DNA of 64,000 nucleotides from Gemmatales bacterium (GTDB lineage: Bacteria > Planctomycetota > Planctomycetia > Gemmatales > Gemmataceae): the NCBI GenBank assembly GCA_026004675.1, contig BPJP01000006.1:62001-126000 (forward strand), written 5' to 3'. The notes under the pieces were generated by a model. The model searched no databases, was not told the DNA's origin, and saw nothing but the letters and a program-made list of their open reading frames with translations. The position numbers and the translations under genes are program-made. Shown piece after piece: positions 36,739-44,352 of the stretch (position 1 is the first letter of the stretch; each line of letters begins with the position of its first letter).

Positions 36739-37905
36739 TCAACGGCATCGACTCCAGTCGCTCTCTTCAAAGACGATAATGCCCACCAGGCGGGCGATCC
36801 GTCTTGGCTGGGGGTTGTTCCTCAGTTCAGCCCATGCTTCGGCAACGAACTCGCAGATATTCCTGCACGCGTATTTGGAAAGCTGCTCCTTTTTCGACCG
36901 ATCAGACAGCCGCCTGAATTCGGTGACGATTTTCTTGTTCTCGGAAAGATCAAACCGCCAATCCACCAGGTGCCCGAGTTCGTGATCGCAAATGCTCTTA
37001 ACCGTATTGCAACCAGGCGGATGAAATTGGCGGGCTACACAGCGGTCCAAAGCGGCGAGAAAACGGATGGGGTCATCGGCAAGGCTCTTTCTAACCATTA
37101 TTCCCCTGTGCGACGCAAACGCCCATGGACGGGGGTTTGTGAGCCAGATACCTCCATATTTACGTTTGTATTCCTGGGTAGTGCCAAGGAACTTTAGCAT
37201 GGGACGCAGAACGGGAAGGTCGTCAAGCGTTTGCTTGACTGCCAGATTCCACTCCTCCGCGACCCAAGGCGCCACACCACTGTAGCTGACAGTGTCGGCC
37301 AAGTTATGGCTGAGCGCCCACTCTTCGGCAGCGACGACGGCACGCTTGCGTTCTTGAAGCGCCCGGCGGGCAACCTTCCTCAGACGAAAACGCAAATCGT
37401 CCAGTTCGGCATCTTCCTCAACCATCGGCTGGATTTCGACTTTCGCTTTTGTTGGCTGTGGTTGTGCGGATTTTTCTCGCAGTGGCTCGAGAGCTTTTCT
37501 GATCGCCTGCAATTCCATTTCCTCCCGCATCGGCAATTCCCACCAAGGCATTTTCCACGCCGATTCCGGTCGTGGCTCCGAGACATGCCGAAAAGTTGAT
37601 AGATCCACGATATGTCCGGTGATACCCCATTTTTGCAATCTTCCTTGTAACTTAAGAAGCGGGTCTTTTGTGCAAGACGTTAGCACATCCAATTTATCCC
37701 TGCGAGCGGCTAGGATTTTCTCCACAAACCGCCTTTGGCTTGTCGCCGAGCATAACAAGACTACGACAAAGCCGTTCCTCGTCTCCCTTTTCAACGACAA
37801 CTCGAAGCGCAAACTTAAGCCCCATGACCATGCCTCCCGTTCGCCTAAAGTTGAGTGCCCATTCTGTTCCATCCTAATTACCGCGTGCGCCTGTCGTTTT
37901 TTCAT
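36739..37905 (-). CDS. zincin-like metallopeptidase-domain protein, possible effector
   Basis: About 388 residues if ATG 37905 is used; ATG 37926 and ATG 37872 are alternatives and none has a strong ribosome site. The C-terminal third has a zinc-protease signature: His308-Glu309-x-x-His312 in ICDHELGHLVDWRF, followed about 40 residues later by NICEFVAEAWAELR, where a Glu can be the third ligand. The same layout is seen in phage head-morphogenesis tails and polymorphic-toxin zincins. The middle is helical and charged (RLRKVARRALQERKRAVVAAEEW) and the N-terminus is unfamiliar. No signal peptide is seen. It stands in the island between the unknown small protein and the GYF_2 gene (divergent). 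Function as a toxin or protease is inferred. Confidence 0.6.
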   Translation of the reverse strand: MKKRQAHAVIRMEQNGHSTLGEREAWSWGLSLRFELSLKRETRNGFVVVLLCSATSQRRFVEKILAARRDKLDVLTSCTKDPLLKLQGRLQKWGITGHIVDLSTFRHVSEPRPESAWKMPWWELPMREEMELQAIRKALEPLREKSAQPQPTKAKVEIQPMVEEDAELDDLRFRLRKVARRALQERKRAVVAAEEWALSHNLADTVSYSGVAPWVAEEWNLAVKQTLDDLPVLRPMLKFLGTTQEYKRKYGGIWLTNPRPWAFASHRGIMVRKSLADDPIRFLAALDRCVARQFHPPGCNTVKSICDHELGHLVDWRFDLSENKKIVTEFRRLSDRSKKEQLSKYACRNICEFVAEAWAELRNNPQPRRIARLVGIIVFEESDWSRCR

Positions 37906-38086
37906 TGCCACACAAATAGGAATCATATGTTCACATTTCTTTGGGATGGAGTTCAAGCAATGTGTGAAGTTTCGATGAATTCCCCAATAGAGGGTTTCGA
38001 CTGCCCTGGATTGGCGACACAGGTGGTCCGCGTGCGCGGTGCGCGCCAAACCAGTGAAAGTCAAATCAAGTGAGGAGACAGAAGGC

Positions 38087-39247
38087 ATGCCAGAACAACA
38101 CTTCGTCATGAGGAATGGCAGACAGTTTGGTCCATTCACGACACGGGAACTGAAACAGCTTGCGGTTTCGCGGCAGCTCAAGCCGACCGATTTGGTGTGG
38201 TTGGAAAAAACCAGCAAGTGGGTTCCCGCAGCCGATATTCATGGGCTGTTCAAAAAGCGAACGACGGCGGAGATTCTGCCTGCGATCCCGATCGGGGAGC
38301 CCAAGTCACAGCATCTGGCCAAGGTGGCCCCGTTCCAGGCGGATTGGTTGACCAGATCTCTGGCGACGCTGAAAAACCAGTCGGGCCTGACGATGGGTCT
38401 TAGTGTCGCCGGTTTGACGTTGTCATTTTGCGGTCTATTCTGCCCCTGGTATGCCGTCTCCGCTAGTTCCGCGAGCAACGTATTCGGAAAAGCGTCGCTC
38501 GCCAGCACGGTGTCGGGCTGGTACACCCTTCCAGGGCTTCTCGTATTGCCGATGATTGTGATGAGCGGTGTGTTTTGTTTTTTGCGAATGCCGTGGGCTC
38601 GTTGGGCTGGGGTCGGGTGCGCTGGCGGCATCCTCCTTATGGGGATCTGGGGGCTGGTCTACCTTCCTAGAGGGCAGGCCGACATCAACTACAGGTATCA
38701 AGGTATGCGATCCCAGGGGTCAGCGCGAGCCGGCTCTTCTTGGGGACCATGGGTGACCATCGCCGGTGCAGCTGTCTTCGCCTTGGCGCAGGCAACGGGA
38801 TTGCCGACGTGGCCGCAGATTCCTCGGCGAGGCTCGAGCCGGCCAGCGTCGCAGTTGCCGTCAAGATACCAACAGTGGAGGATGAGACAACGGCGGCGGT
38901 CCGTATTGATCGTGAGCCTCATCGTTCTTGGCGGCGTCGTATTGGCTGGCGTCACCTTTTGGAACGCCGTACCGATCCTGCCCGGCCAGTGGCGGCGCAT
39001 GACGCGAGACGAGTTCAAAAAGAAACTTGACGAAATCAAGGAGCAAGGTAGAGTTGAACCACCGGTTTTCCTGATGTTTGACCGGGCTAAATTCATTGCC
39101 ACTTTTGGTGAGCCACAGGATGATATGGAATGGGTGCGCGGTGACAGGCGCTGGCGCTATGAGTGCGCTGACGGCTCGATCATCCTCAGAGTTTCGCTTA
39201 TGGGCAACAAAATCATTGTAAGCGAATTATCAAGTGCCTCTTTCTAG
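38087..39247 (+). CDS. GYF_2 (DUF4339) domain membrane protein
   Basis: 386 residues from ATG 38087 (GAAGG just upstream). Residues about 5-62 are a GYF_2 domain: FVMRNGRQFGPFTTRELKQL, then LKPTDLVWLEKTSKWVPAADI. GYF_2 domains bind short peptides and often sit before membrane domains in planctomycetes. Hydrophobic segments lie near residues 105-128, 145-165 and 170-190, then 220-235 and 285-305, and the last 70 residues form a soluble end (FDRAKFIATFGEPQDDMEWVRGDRRW). The role is unknown. The ISAs1 element begins only 21 bases after its stop. Confidence 0.75.
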   Translation: MPEQHFVMRNGRQFGPFTTRELKQLAVSRQLKPTDLVWLEKTSKWVPAADIHGLFKKRTTAEILPAIPIGEPKSQHLAKVAPFQADWLTRSLATLKNQSGLTMGLSVAGLTLSFCGLFCPWYAVSASSASNVFGKASLASTVSGWYTLPGLLVLPMIVMSGVFCFLRMPWARWAGVGCAGGILLMGIWGLVYLPRGQADINYRYQGMRSQGSARAGSSWGPWVTIAGAAVFALAQATGLPTWPQIPRRGSSRPASQLPSRYQQWRMRQRRRSVLIVSLIVLGGVVLAGVTFWNAVPILPGQWRRMTRDEFKKKLDEIKEQGRVEPPVFLMFDRAKFIATFGEPQDDMEWVRGDRRWRYECADGSIILRVSLMGNKIIVSELSSASF

Positions 39248-39268
39248 TCTGCCTCGGCTGCTCCCCAT

Positions 39269-40522
39269 GGGTCGGCGCATCACAGATCGCCTGAATTATT
39301 GCGGCCGGGTTGATTTCGTCAAGGGGCCTTGCTTATGATTCTCCAGGAACACATCCGTTTTTTGGAGAAAAGACATGGCCGTATCTTCCTTAACCATCAA
39401 ACAACACTTCCGCAAACTTCGTGACCCGCGCCGCCGGCATCGCCGACTCCACCACCTCATAGATATCATCACCATCGCCATCTGTGCCGTCATCGCCGGT
39501 GCTTCCAACTGGAAACAGATCGAGGCCTTTGGCCGGCAACGCGAGCGTTGGCTCCGCCGCTTTCTGGCTCTGGCCAACGGCATCCCTGCGCACGACACCT
39601 TCCAACGCGTCTTTGCCCGACTCGATCCGGTCGCTTTTCAGGTTTGCTTCCGTGATTGGCTGATCAACCTGGCCGACGCCGTCGACATCAAACAGATTGC
39701 CATCGACGGCAAAACCGTGCGTGCCTCGCGGACCGAGCCTCTTGGGCCGCTGCACCTGGTCAGTGCCTGGGCGACCGAGAACCACTTGAGTCTGGGGCAG
39801 GTGGCCGTCGATGCCGAATCCAACGAAATACCGGCCATTCCCAAGCTGTTGGAGTTGCTGGCACTGAAGGGGGCGTTGGTGACGCTGGATGCTGGCGGCT
39901 GCCACAAGGAGATCGCCGAGAAGATTCGCAGCCAGGGGGGTCACTATGTTTTGACCGTCAAGGGGAATCAGCCGCAGCTGCTCGAGGATATCAAAGAGAT
40001 GTTTGCGCGAGCGTTTGCCAGCGACTTTGCCGGGCTGGATGCCGATTTTCATGCCGACGAGGACAAGGGGCATGGCCGTGAAGAGGAACGCGCCTGTGCC
40101 ATCATTCGCAATCCGAAGGGATTGCGGAACCAGGAGGCATGGAAGGATCTGTGTGTGGTCGGCATGGTGCAAAGCGAGCGGCGTGTGCAGGGCAAGGTTC
40201 AGAGGGAGGTGAGATATTTTATAGGAAGCAAGAAGGCGTGTGCGGCATTCTATGCGAGGGCAATGAGACATCATTGGAGAATAGAGAATAACCTCCATTG
40301 GCAGATGGATGTTACATTTGCCGAGGACAAAGATCGCACGAAGGAGCGGACGGCGGCACAAAACATCAGCCTGCTGCGCCGCGTGGCTTTGACCTTGTTA
40401 AAGCATCATCCGGATAAGCAGAGCATTGCCTGCAAACGGTTGCAAGCCGCCTGGAATACGGACTTCCTCGAAGAAGTCCTCCTCGGCTCTGCCAAACTGG
40501 CTAAAATGTGATGCGCCGGCCC
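39269..40522 (+). mobile_element. ISAs1-family insertion sequence, complete
   Basis: Bounded by 16-base terminal inverted repeats: left GGGTCGGCGCATCACA (39269-39284) and the complement of TGTGATGCGCCGGCCC (40507-40522), one mismatch. The element is about 1.25 kb and has one transposase gene; the transposase stop codon lies inside the right repeat. The flanks (CTCCCCAT on the left, TGGGTATG on the right) are not direct repeats, so no target duplication is visible. The right end abuts an open reading frame with no start, as if the element cut into a gene. Confidence 0.85.
39375..40511 (+). CDS. ISAs1-family transposase
   Basis: 378 residues, ATG 39375, full length for the family. DDE residues are visible: Asp111 in AIDGKTVR, Asp172 in TLDAGG and Glu304 in HWRIENNLHW. 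The N-terminus has the family block LRDPRRRHRRLHHLIDII. All catalytic residues are present and the frame is intact, so the enzyme may be active. Transposition is cut-and-paste through the terminal repeats described for the element. Confidence 0.95.
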   Translation: MAVSSLTIKQHFRKLRDPRRRHRRLHHLIDIITIAICAVIAGASNWKQIEAFGRQRERWLRRFLALANGIPAHDTFQRVFARLDPVAFQVCFRDWLINLADAVDIKQIAIDGKTVRASRTEPLGPLHLVSAWATENHLSLGQVAVDAESNEIPAIPKLLELLALKGALVTLDAGGCHKEIAEKIRSQGGHYVLTVKGNQPQLLEDIKEMFARAFASDFAGLDADFHADEDKGHGREEERACAIIRNPKGLRNQEAWKDLCVVGMVQSERRVQGKVQREVRYFIGSKKACAAFYARAMRHHWRIENNLHWQMDVTFAEDKDRTKERTAAQNISLLRRVALTLLKHHPDKQSIACKRLQAAWNTDFLEEVLLGSAKLAKM

Positions 40523-40909
40523 TGGGTATGAATCCGACTTTGATTTGTCAATCAAGGAAATTAAGCCGCCTAGAAATATGACCGACACCGAGTTCATACG
40601 ACTTCTTCTCCAACTTGCCGAGCAGTATAAGCGAAATACCGAAGAAGACCCCGTCCAATACACCTTGCTTACTACTAATTGTGCAGCATGGTGCAATTCC
40701 TTGTTCGCACGCGCAGGAGTTCCGCTAGGAGATAGACGAATTGCGAGCGATCACCCGGGCTTAGATTCCGGCGAAAAAAACTACTAGATCGTGGAACATT
40801 TTTGAATGATTACGAGTTAAGGTTTCGTCGCTTTCTTAACAACACTACGCCTGAAGAGCGTGCGAGGATGACCAAAGAACAGATTGAACGATTGCTTGAT
40901 GGACCTTAA
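40523..40909 (+). pseudogene. truncated toxin-like C-terminal fragment with a frame break
   Basis: The frame is open from the edge of the insertion sequence (GYESDFDLSIKEIKPP), so its 5' part is missing. It reads TTNCAAWCNSLFARAGVP, which recalls the Asn-Cys core of papain/NlpC-like or permuted-papain toxin tips (inference). A TAG at 40785 ends it, but reading on in the -1 frame gives LLDRGTFLNDYELRFRRFL and PEERARMTKEQIERLLDGP to TAA 40907. The switch point is the heptamer A AAA AAC (40775-40781), in the phase of a -1 slippery site, inside an A7 run. A lost base, a sequencing error or true frameshifting are all possible. It has the base composition of an Rhs tip and sits upstream of another Rhs end. 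Confidence 0.6.
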
Positions 40910-40944
40910 ACAGAGAACTTCTTTACGCAAACCACGGGTACCTA

Positions 40945-41308
40945 ATGGCCTATTTCTTTTTACAGATCTGGTTTTGGCTGTATTTACCAACAAGCCTGAT
41001 CAGCGGCCTCATCGGCGTTTTAGCTTTTCGAAAAAAGGGATGTTGCTATTGTTATGAATTTATTATTCTTTTAGTTGTTCCATATGTTATATGGTGTATA
41101 GCGTTTTATCTTCGCGCCGATGTAGGGGGCCAAGGATTGGGGTAACCTGTGGGAGACCATTGCTCTAGGCGTTTGCGCGGGTCCTTACTGTCTTTTTCGC
41201 GGCGTTAGTCGACTTTCCCAAAGTGCTTCAATTGCGATTGGATTCTCAGTCCTAATTGGTATGGCTATTTTGCTGGGTTGTTTAACTCCAACAATCGCAG
41301 GAGAATAG
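40945..41308 (+). pseudogene. small membrane protein, frame broken; candidate immunity protein
   Basis: From ATG 40945 the frame reads MAYFFLQIWFWLYLPTSL, SGLIGVLAFRK and VVPYVIWCIAFYLRADVGG, stopping at TAA 41143. Skipping one base of GGGG (41139-41142) continues as GNLWETIALGVCAGPYC, LSQSASIAIGFSVLIGM and LLGCLTPTIAGE to TAG 41306, which would give one 121-residue protein with three to four membrane helices. The position right after a toxin-like fragment and before an Rhs end is the usual site for a matching immunity gene (inference). There is no convincing ribosome site before the ATG. Confidence 0.5.
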
Positions 41309-41314
41309 CCCGTA

Positions 41315-42694
41315 TTGGAGGCGAATTGGACCACCGATTTCTATTACGATGGCTGGCGCGTCCTGGAAGAGCGGGATGGATTCGATGCCGTCACGCAGCA
41401 ATACGTCTACGGCGGCACGGCGTTGGATGAAGTCTGGACGCTCGACAACCGCCAGGGCGGCATCACCATCGCCCAGCTCAACGACAACCTCGGCGGCGAC
41501 CGCCAGTTCTACCACGCCGACCCGCTCGGCTCCGTTTATGCCCTGACCGATGAAACGGGCTTGTTGCAAGTCGGCTTCCAATACGATCCCTTCGGCCGGC
41601 CGATGGCCTTCGGCGGCGGCGGCAGCCCGGTCGACTTTGGGCAAAACGGCACGTTTGCTATCCTGCAAGCCGCCGGCAGCAATCCGTACCTCTTCACTGG
41701 CCAACGCTTCGACCCGGAGACGGGGCTATACTACTACAAGGAGAGGTATTATCTTGCGGATGAGGGCCGATTCCTGAGCCGCGATCCGATCGGGTTTGCG
41801 GCCGGGGATGCGAATCTTTATCGGTATATGGGGAATAATCCGGGGAATGGGGTGGATGCGTGGGGACTGGTAGGAGGGGCAGAGCATCATGCATATCCTC
41901 TGCACCTCGGCGGTTCACCAAAACAGCCACTTCTAGATTTGGGTTCGCAGAGTCGCCATCAAAAAGTTCACAACTATTTTAGTAAGCACGGCTACGGATT
42001 CGGCAAAGCTGGAAGGATCGCTTGGAGAGAATTGTCAAAGGCACAGCAGAAAGCTTTTATCAAAGCTTCTCTCCGGCATGTTGGTGTCAGCGAAAAGATT
42101 ATCGCATCCCATATTGGCGATATTATGACTGGAGCGCGACCGGGATACAATCGATCGAGTCTACGCGGAAAACATCGTCCGATGTACAAGGTCAAGGCAT
42201 TCTCTGGGCGACGAGGTAGCGTCAGCGCGAAGTTCATTTTGGCGCTAGGTGCTACCGTGATTGAAGGCGGAGTCGAATATGCGTACGGAGAATATGTCGC
42301 TGTTGGGCAAACCAAGGGATTTGATTTAGCAACAAAAATTGGCATCGCCGATGCCGTGCGCTGGGCGGGGACAGAAGGGTTGCTCCCTAGCTCAAACTTT
42401 GCGATTAAAACTCCGAACGGCCAGAAGATCAATATTCAGATTTGGCCAACCCGAATAGTCCCTGGCTCACCGCCGAAGTGGTATGTTACAGCTTGGTACA
42501 ATAAAGAACATTCATGGTATGGTATTGTTCCAATCCGTTATACCGAGGCAGTGGAGCTGATTACCAAAGATGATAATATTATATTTATCGACAGCGACCC
42601 GGGACGACACCATGGGAGTGTGGCCGTGTTCCCTAAATACAGTGGGTTTGGAGCTATGTCGCTCAGCAAAAGTGACCGGGTTGTGCTCAGATAA
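41315..42694 (+). CDS. orphan Rhs/YD tip with HNH-like C-terminal toxin domain (5' truncated)
   Basis: 459 residues when read from TTG 41315; the true start is lost and no signal or YD-repeat shell is present. Residues 1-180 are the end of an Rhs core: YDGWRVLEERD, QFYHADPLGSVYALTD, YLFTGQRFDPETGLYYY, and the closing RFLSRDPIGFAAGDANLYRY then NNPGNGVDAWGL. After this conserved border comes a variable tip: EHHAYPLHLGGSPKQPL, then HQKVHNYF, which fits an HNH/His-Me finger nuclease (HH...H..H). About 200 more residues of unknown type follow (ISRYG-like strands and an acidic ending). A SUKH-like gene follows it, the usual immunity pairing. The fragment probably arose as a displaced tip of a larger rhs gene. 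Confidence 0.8.
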   Translation: MEANWTTDFYYDGWRVLEERDGFDAVTQQYVYGGTALDEVWTLDNRQGGITIAQLNDNLGGDRQFYHADPLGSVYALTDETGLLQVGFQYDPFGRPMAFGGGGSPVDFGQNGTFAILQAAGSNPYLFTGQRFDPETGLYYYKERYYLADEGRFLSRDPIGFAAGDANLYRYMGNNPGNGVDAWGLVGGAEHHAYPLHLGGSPKQPLLDLGSQSRHQKVHNYFSKHGYGFGKAGRIAWRELSKAQQKAFIKASLRHVGVSEKIIASHIGDIMTGARPGYNRSSLRGKHRPMYKVKAFSGRRGSVSAKFILALGATVIEGGVEYAYGEYVAVGQTKGFDLATKIGIADAVRWAGTEGLLPSSNFAIKTPNGQKINIQIWPTRIVPGSPPKWYVTAWYNKEHSWYGIVPIRYTEAVELITKDDNIIFIDSDPGRHHGSVAVFPKYSGFGAMSLSKSDRVVLR

Positions 42695-42831
42695 AATGAC
42701 CCACTACTTGGAAAGAAGAAGAGAGGGATATCCCCGTATACACGCATGAACCGTGTGTGAACGAAAGGGTCAATTTATCTGAGCATAGCAGGGTCAATTT
42801 ATGTGAGCGGTATAGGTTTGGAGAAAACTCA

Positions 42832-43497
42832 ATGACACGAGTCGCTTGCTTTGTTCCTTTCGTTGCACTCCTGGGATGTGTGAGTCAGTCCGGCAACACT
42901 CAATCGGACCAACAGCCAAAGGAGTTTGTCATGCAAGAGAAGTGTCCCTACGTAAAGCCCTACGTAAAACTAGCAAAATCGAGGAAGCTCAAACGCAATG
43001 ACTTGCCGGCTGATCTCGCGCAGTTTTACAGTGAATATGAAGGTGTCTACGATGAGAGCAGTGAGGACGATGCGGGGTTTAATTCTGTATATTTTTTGAA
43101 ACTTCATGATGTTCGGCATGTCAGGGCAAAAGACATTTTGGTCCTCCGGGACCAACCCGATTGGAAGTATTTCTCCGGGATTCAGATTGCTATAAGCCGT
43201 TATGGCGATTCAGTTGTTTACGTCTGTCTGGCACCGACTTGCAATTCGGGGGCAATCATGCTTTTAGGTCCGGATGTCGCCGGTCCGGGTGGATGGGGCC
43301 CATATAAGTGGGACCCGACTCTGGTGTTGGCCCCCTCATTTGGCGAATGGCTGAAGCATTTGCGGCGCTCAAAATGGTGCGAATATGGTGTTGTGCCCGG
43401 GAGCATTCAAGAACTGCCACCTGAGGAAGGCGAGCGTCTGTGTGCGTATTTCCATAAGCTGAATCCCGCCGTCCGATTCCGCGCAAAAAAACGATAA
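42832..43497 (+). CDS. SUKH (SMI1/KNR4)-like immunity protein, possible dual start
   Basis: From ATG 42832 (GGAG eight bases upstream) the product is 221 residues and begins with a lipoprotein signal, MTRVACFVPFVALLGCVSQSG. A second in-frame ATG at 42931 has AAAGGAG seven bases before it and would give a 188-residue cytoplasmic form beginning MQEKCPYVKPYVK. The domain has SUKH landmarks: LPADLAQFYSEYEGVYDESS, then FLKLHDVRHVRAKDI, IQIAISRYGDSVVYVC and SFGEWLKHLRRSKW. SUKH proteins neutralise nuclease and other toxins in Rhs and related systems. It follows the HNH-tipped Rhs fragment by 137 bases. The lipoprotein start is odd for an inhibitor of a cytoplasmic nuclease. Confidence 0.72.
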   Translation: MTRVACFVPFVALLGCVSQSGNTQSDQQPKEFVMQEKCPYVKPYVKLAKSRKLKRNDLPADLAQFYSEYEGVYDESSEDDAGFNSVYFLKLHDVRHVRAKDILVLRDQPDWKYFSGIQIAISRYGDSVVYVCLAPTCNSGAIMLLGPDVAGPGGWGPYKWDPTLVLAPSFGEWLKHLRRSKWCEYGVVPGSIQELPPEEGERLCAYFHKLNPAVRFRAKKR

Positions 43498-43504
43498 AGT
43501 CGAC

Positions 43505-43640
43505 TTGTCCGTGCCGAAAACTCAATCCAGTCAACGAAGGCCCATGAATCGAACCGGTGTGTTGCTGCCGAAAACTCAATCCAGTGAACGCGTGGCCACG
43601 AATCGGGTAGATTACGCACCGCGATCGAAGACGAAAGGGC
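43505..43640 (-). repeat. family B repeat, two tandem copies (minus orientation)
   Basis: On the minus strand the core GGATTGAGTTTTCGG occurs at 43514-43528 and 43568-43582, a 54-base period, with CGGTTCGATTCATGGG between them and CCCTTTCGTCT at the far end (43629-43639). The single copy at 35914-36006 carries the same blocks in plus orientation. 43641-44039 holds no gene; its last part resembles the leader of the family A locus at 25 kb. Confidence 0.8.
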
Positions 43641-44039
43641 GCCAAAAACAAAACGGAGGCCGAGAATCAGGCGAAAACGCGGGCACGCGCATACCCTGAT
43701 CGCAGTAATGGATCAAAACGCCGAACCTACGGCGCCCGCGTATACCGATGATGCAAGCCGCCAACTTGCGGGATCGCAACCCTGGCCCGACGGCTCGACA
43801 TCGCGGCCAACGTGGCCCTCACCGAATTCTGATCAGATTTTTTCCCAAAATCACACAGTAAGGATTTTGGCCCTTTCGAGCCGGTTTTGCCGAATGGCTG
43901 AAGATGCTGGAGAAGCGATGTCGGCGGTGGAAGCGAGGCGTCGAACGAAGAGGGGCGCCAAAGGTGGTTTCGGTGCGCGTGAGGGCGCGGTCGGAACTAT
44001 TGAGGAAATAGTCGACTAGTTTATCTAGCTTAGCTGGTT

Positions 44040-44165
44040 CACCGTCAACTAACGGTGATTTCAGCGAGCGTCGTGGTGTCAGCGCGACGAGCAGACCGTC
44101 AACTAACGGTGTTTCCGGCGAGCGTCGCGGTGTCAGCGCGACGAGCGGACCGTCAACTAACGGTG
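44040..44165 (+). repeat. family A repeat cluster (locus 2; three copies)
   Basis: ACCGTCAACTAACGGTG cores start near 44040, 44094 and 44148, exactly 54 bases apart, separated by GAGCGTCGTGGTGTCAGCGC-type spacers that are themselves conserved (so not CRISPR). The preceding stretch 43965-44040 matches 25030-25100. The minus strand reads PLVDGPLVALTPRRSPET-type 18-residue units. The region 44166-44352 has no gene. Confidence 0.88.
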
Positions 44166-44352
44166 ATTTCGCGTATTCGAATCGCACGAGCGTCCTGACA
44201 ACGACCGGCTGACGAAGGTTGAAAAACGGGCCGCGTGTGGCTCAGCCCGTTTTGCGGGCGGAATAGGTGTTTGCAATTTCAATTCGGAAAAGGGTACAAT
44301 ACGGTATCTTTCGGGCGGTGCTCTGCCTCGATTTATTCTTGAGGGAAGTCCC

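Noticed and set aside
36366..36770. 134-codon minus-strand frame between the small protein and zincin genes
   Set aside because: Overlaps both neighbours, carries the hairpin patch and has no recognisable protein features.
39390..40361. 323-codon frame antisense to the transposase
   Set aside because: Transposase on the plus strand has full family motifs; the antisense frame has none.
42767..42808. Short direct repeat GGGTCAATTTATSTGAGC before the SUKH gene
   Set aside because: Only two copies of about 18 bases; too little to call an element, though it could be an operator.
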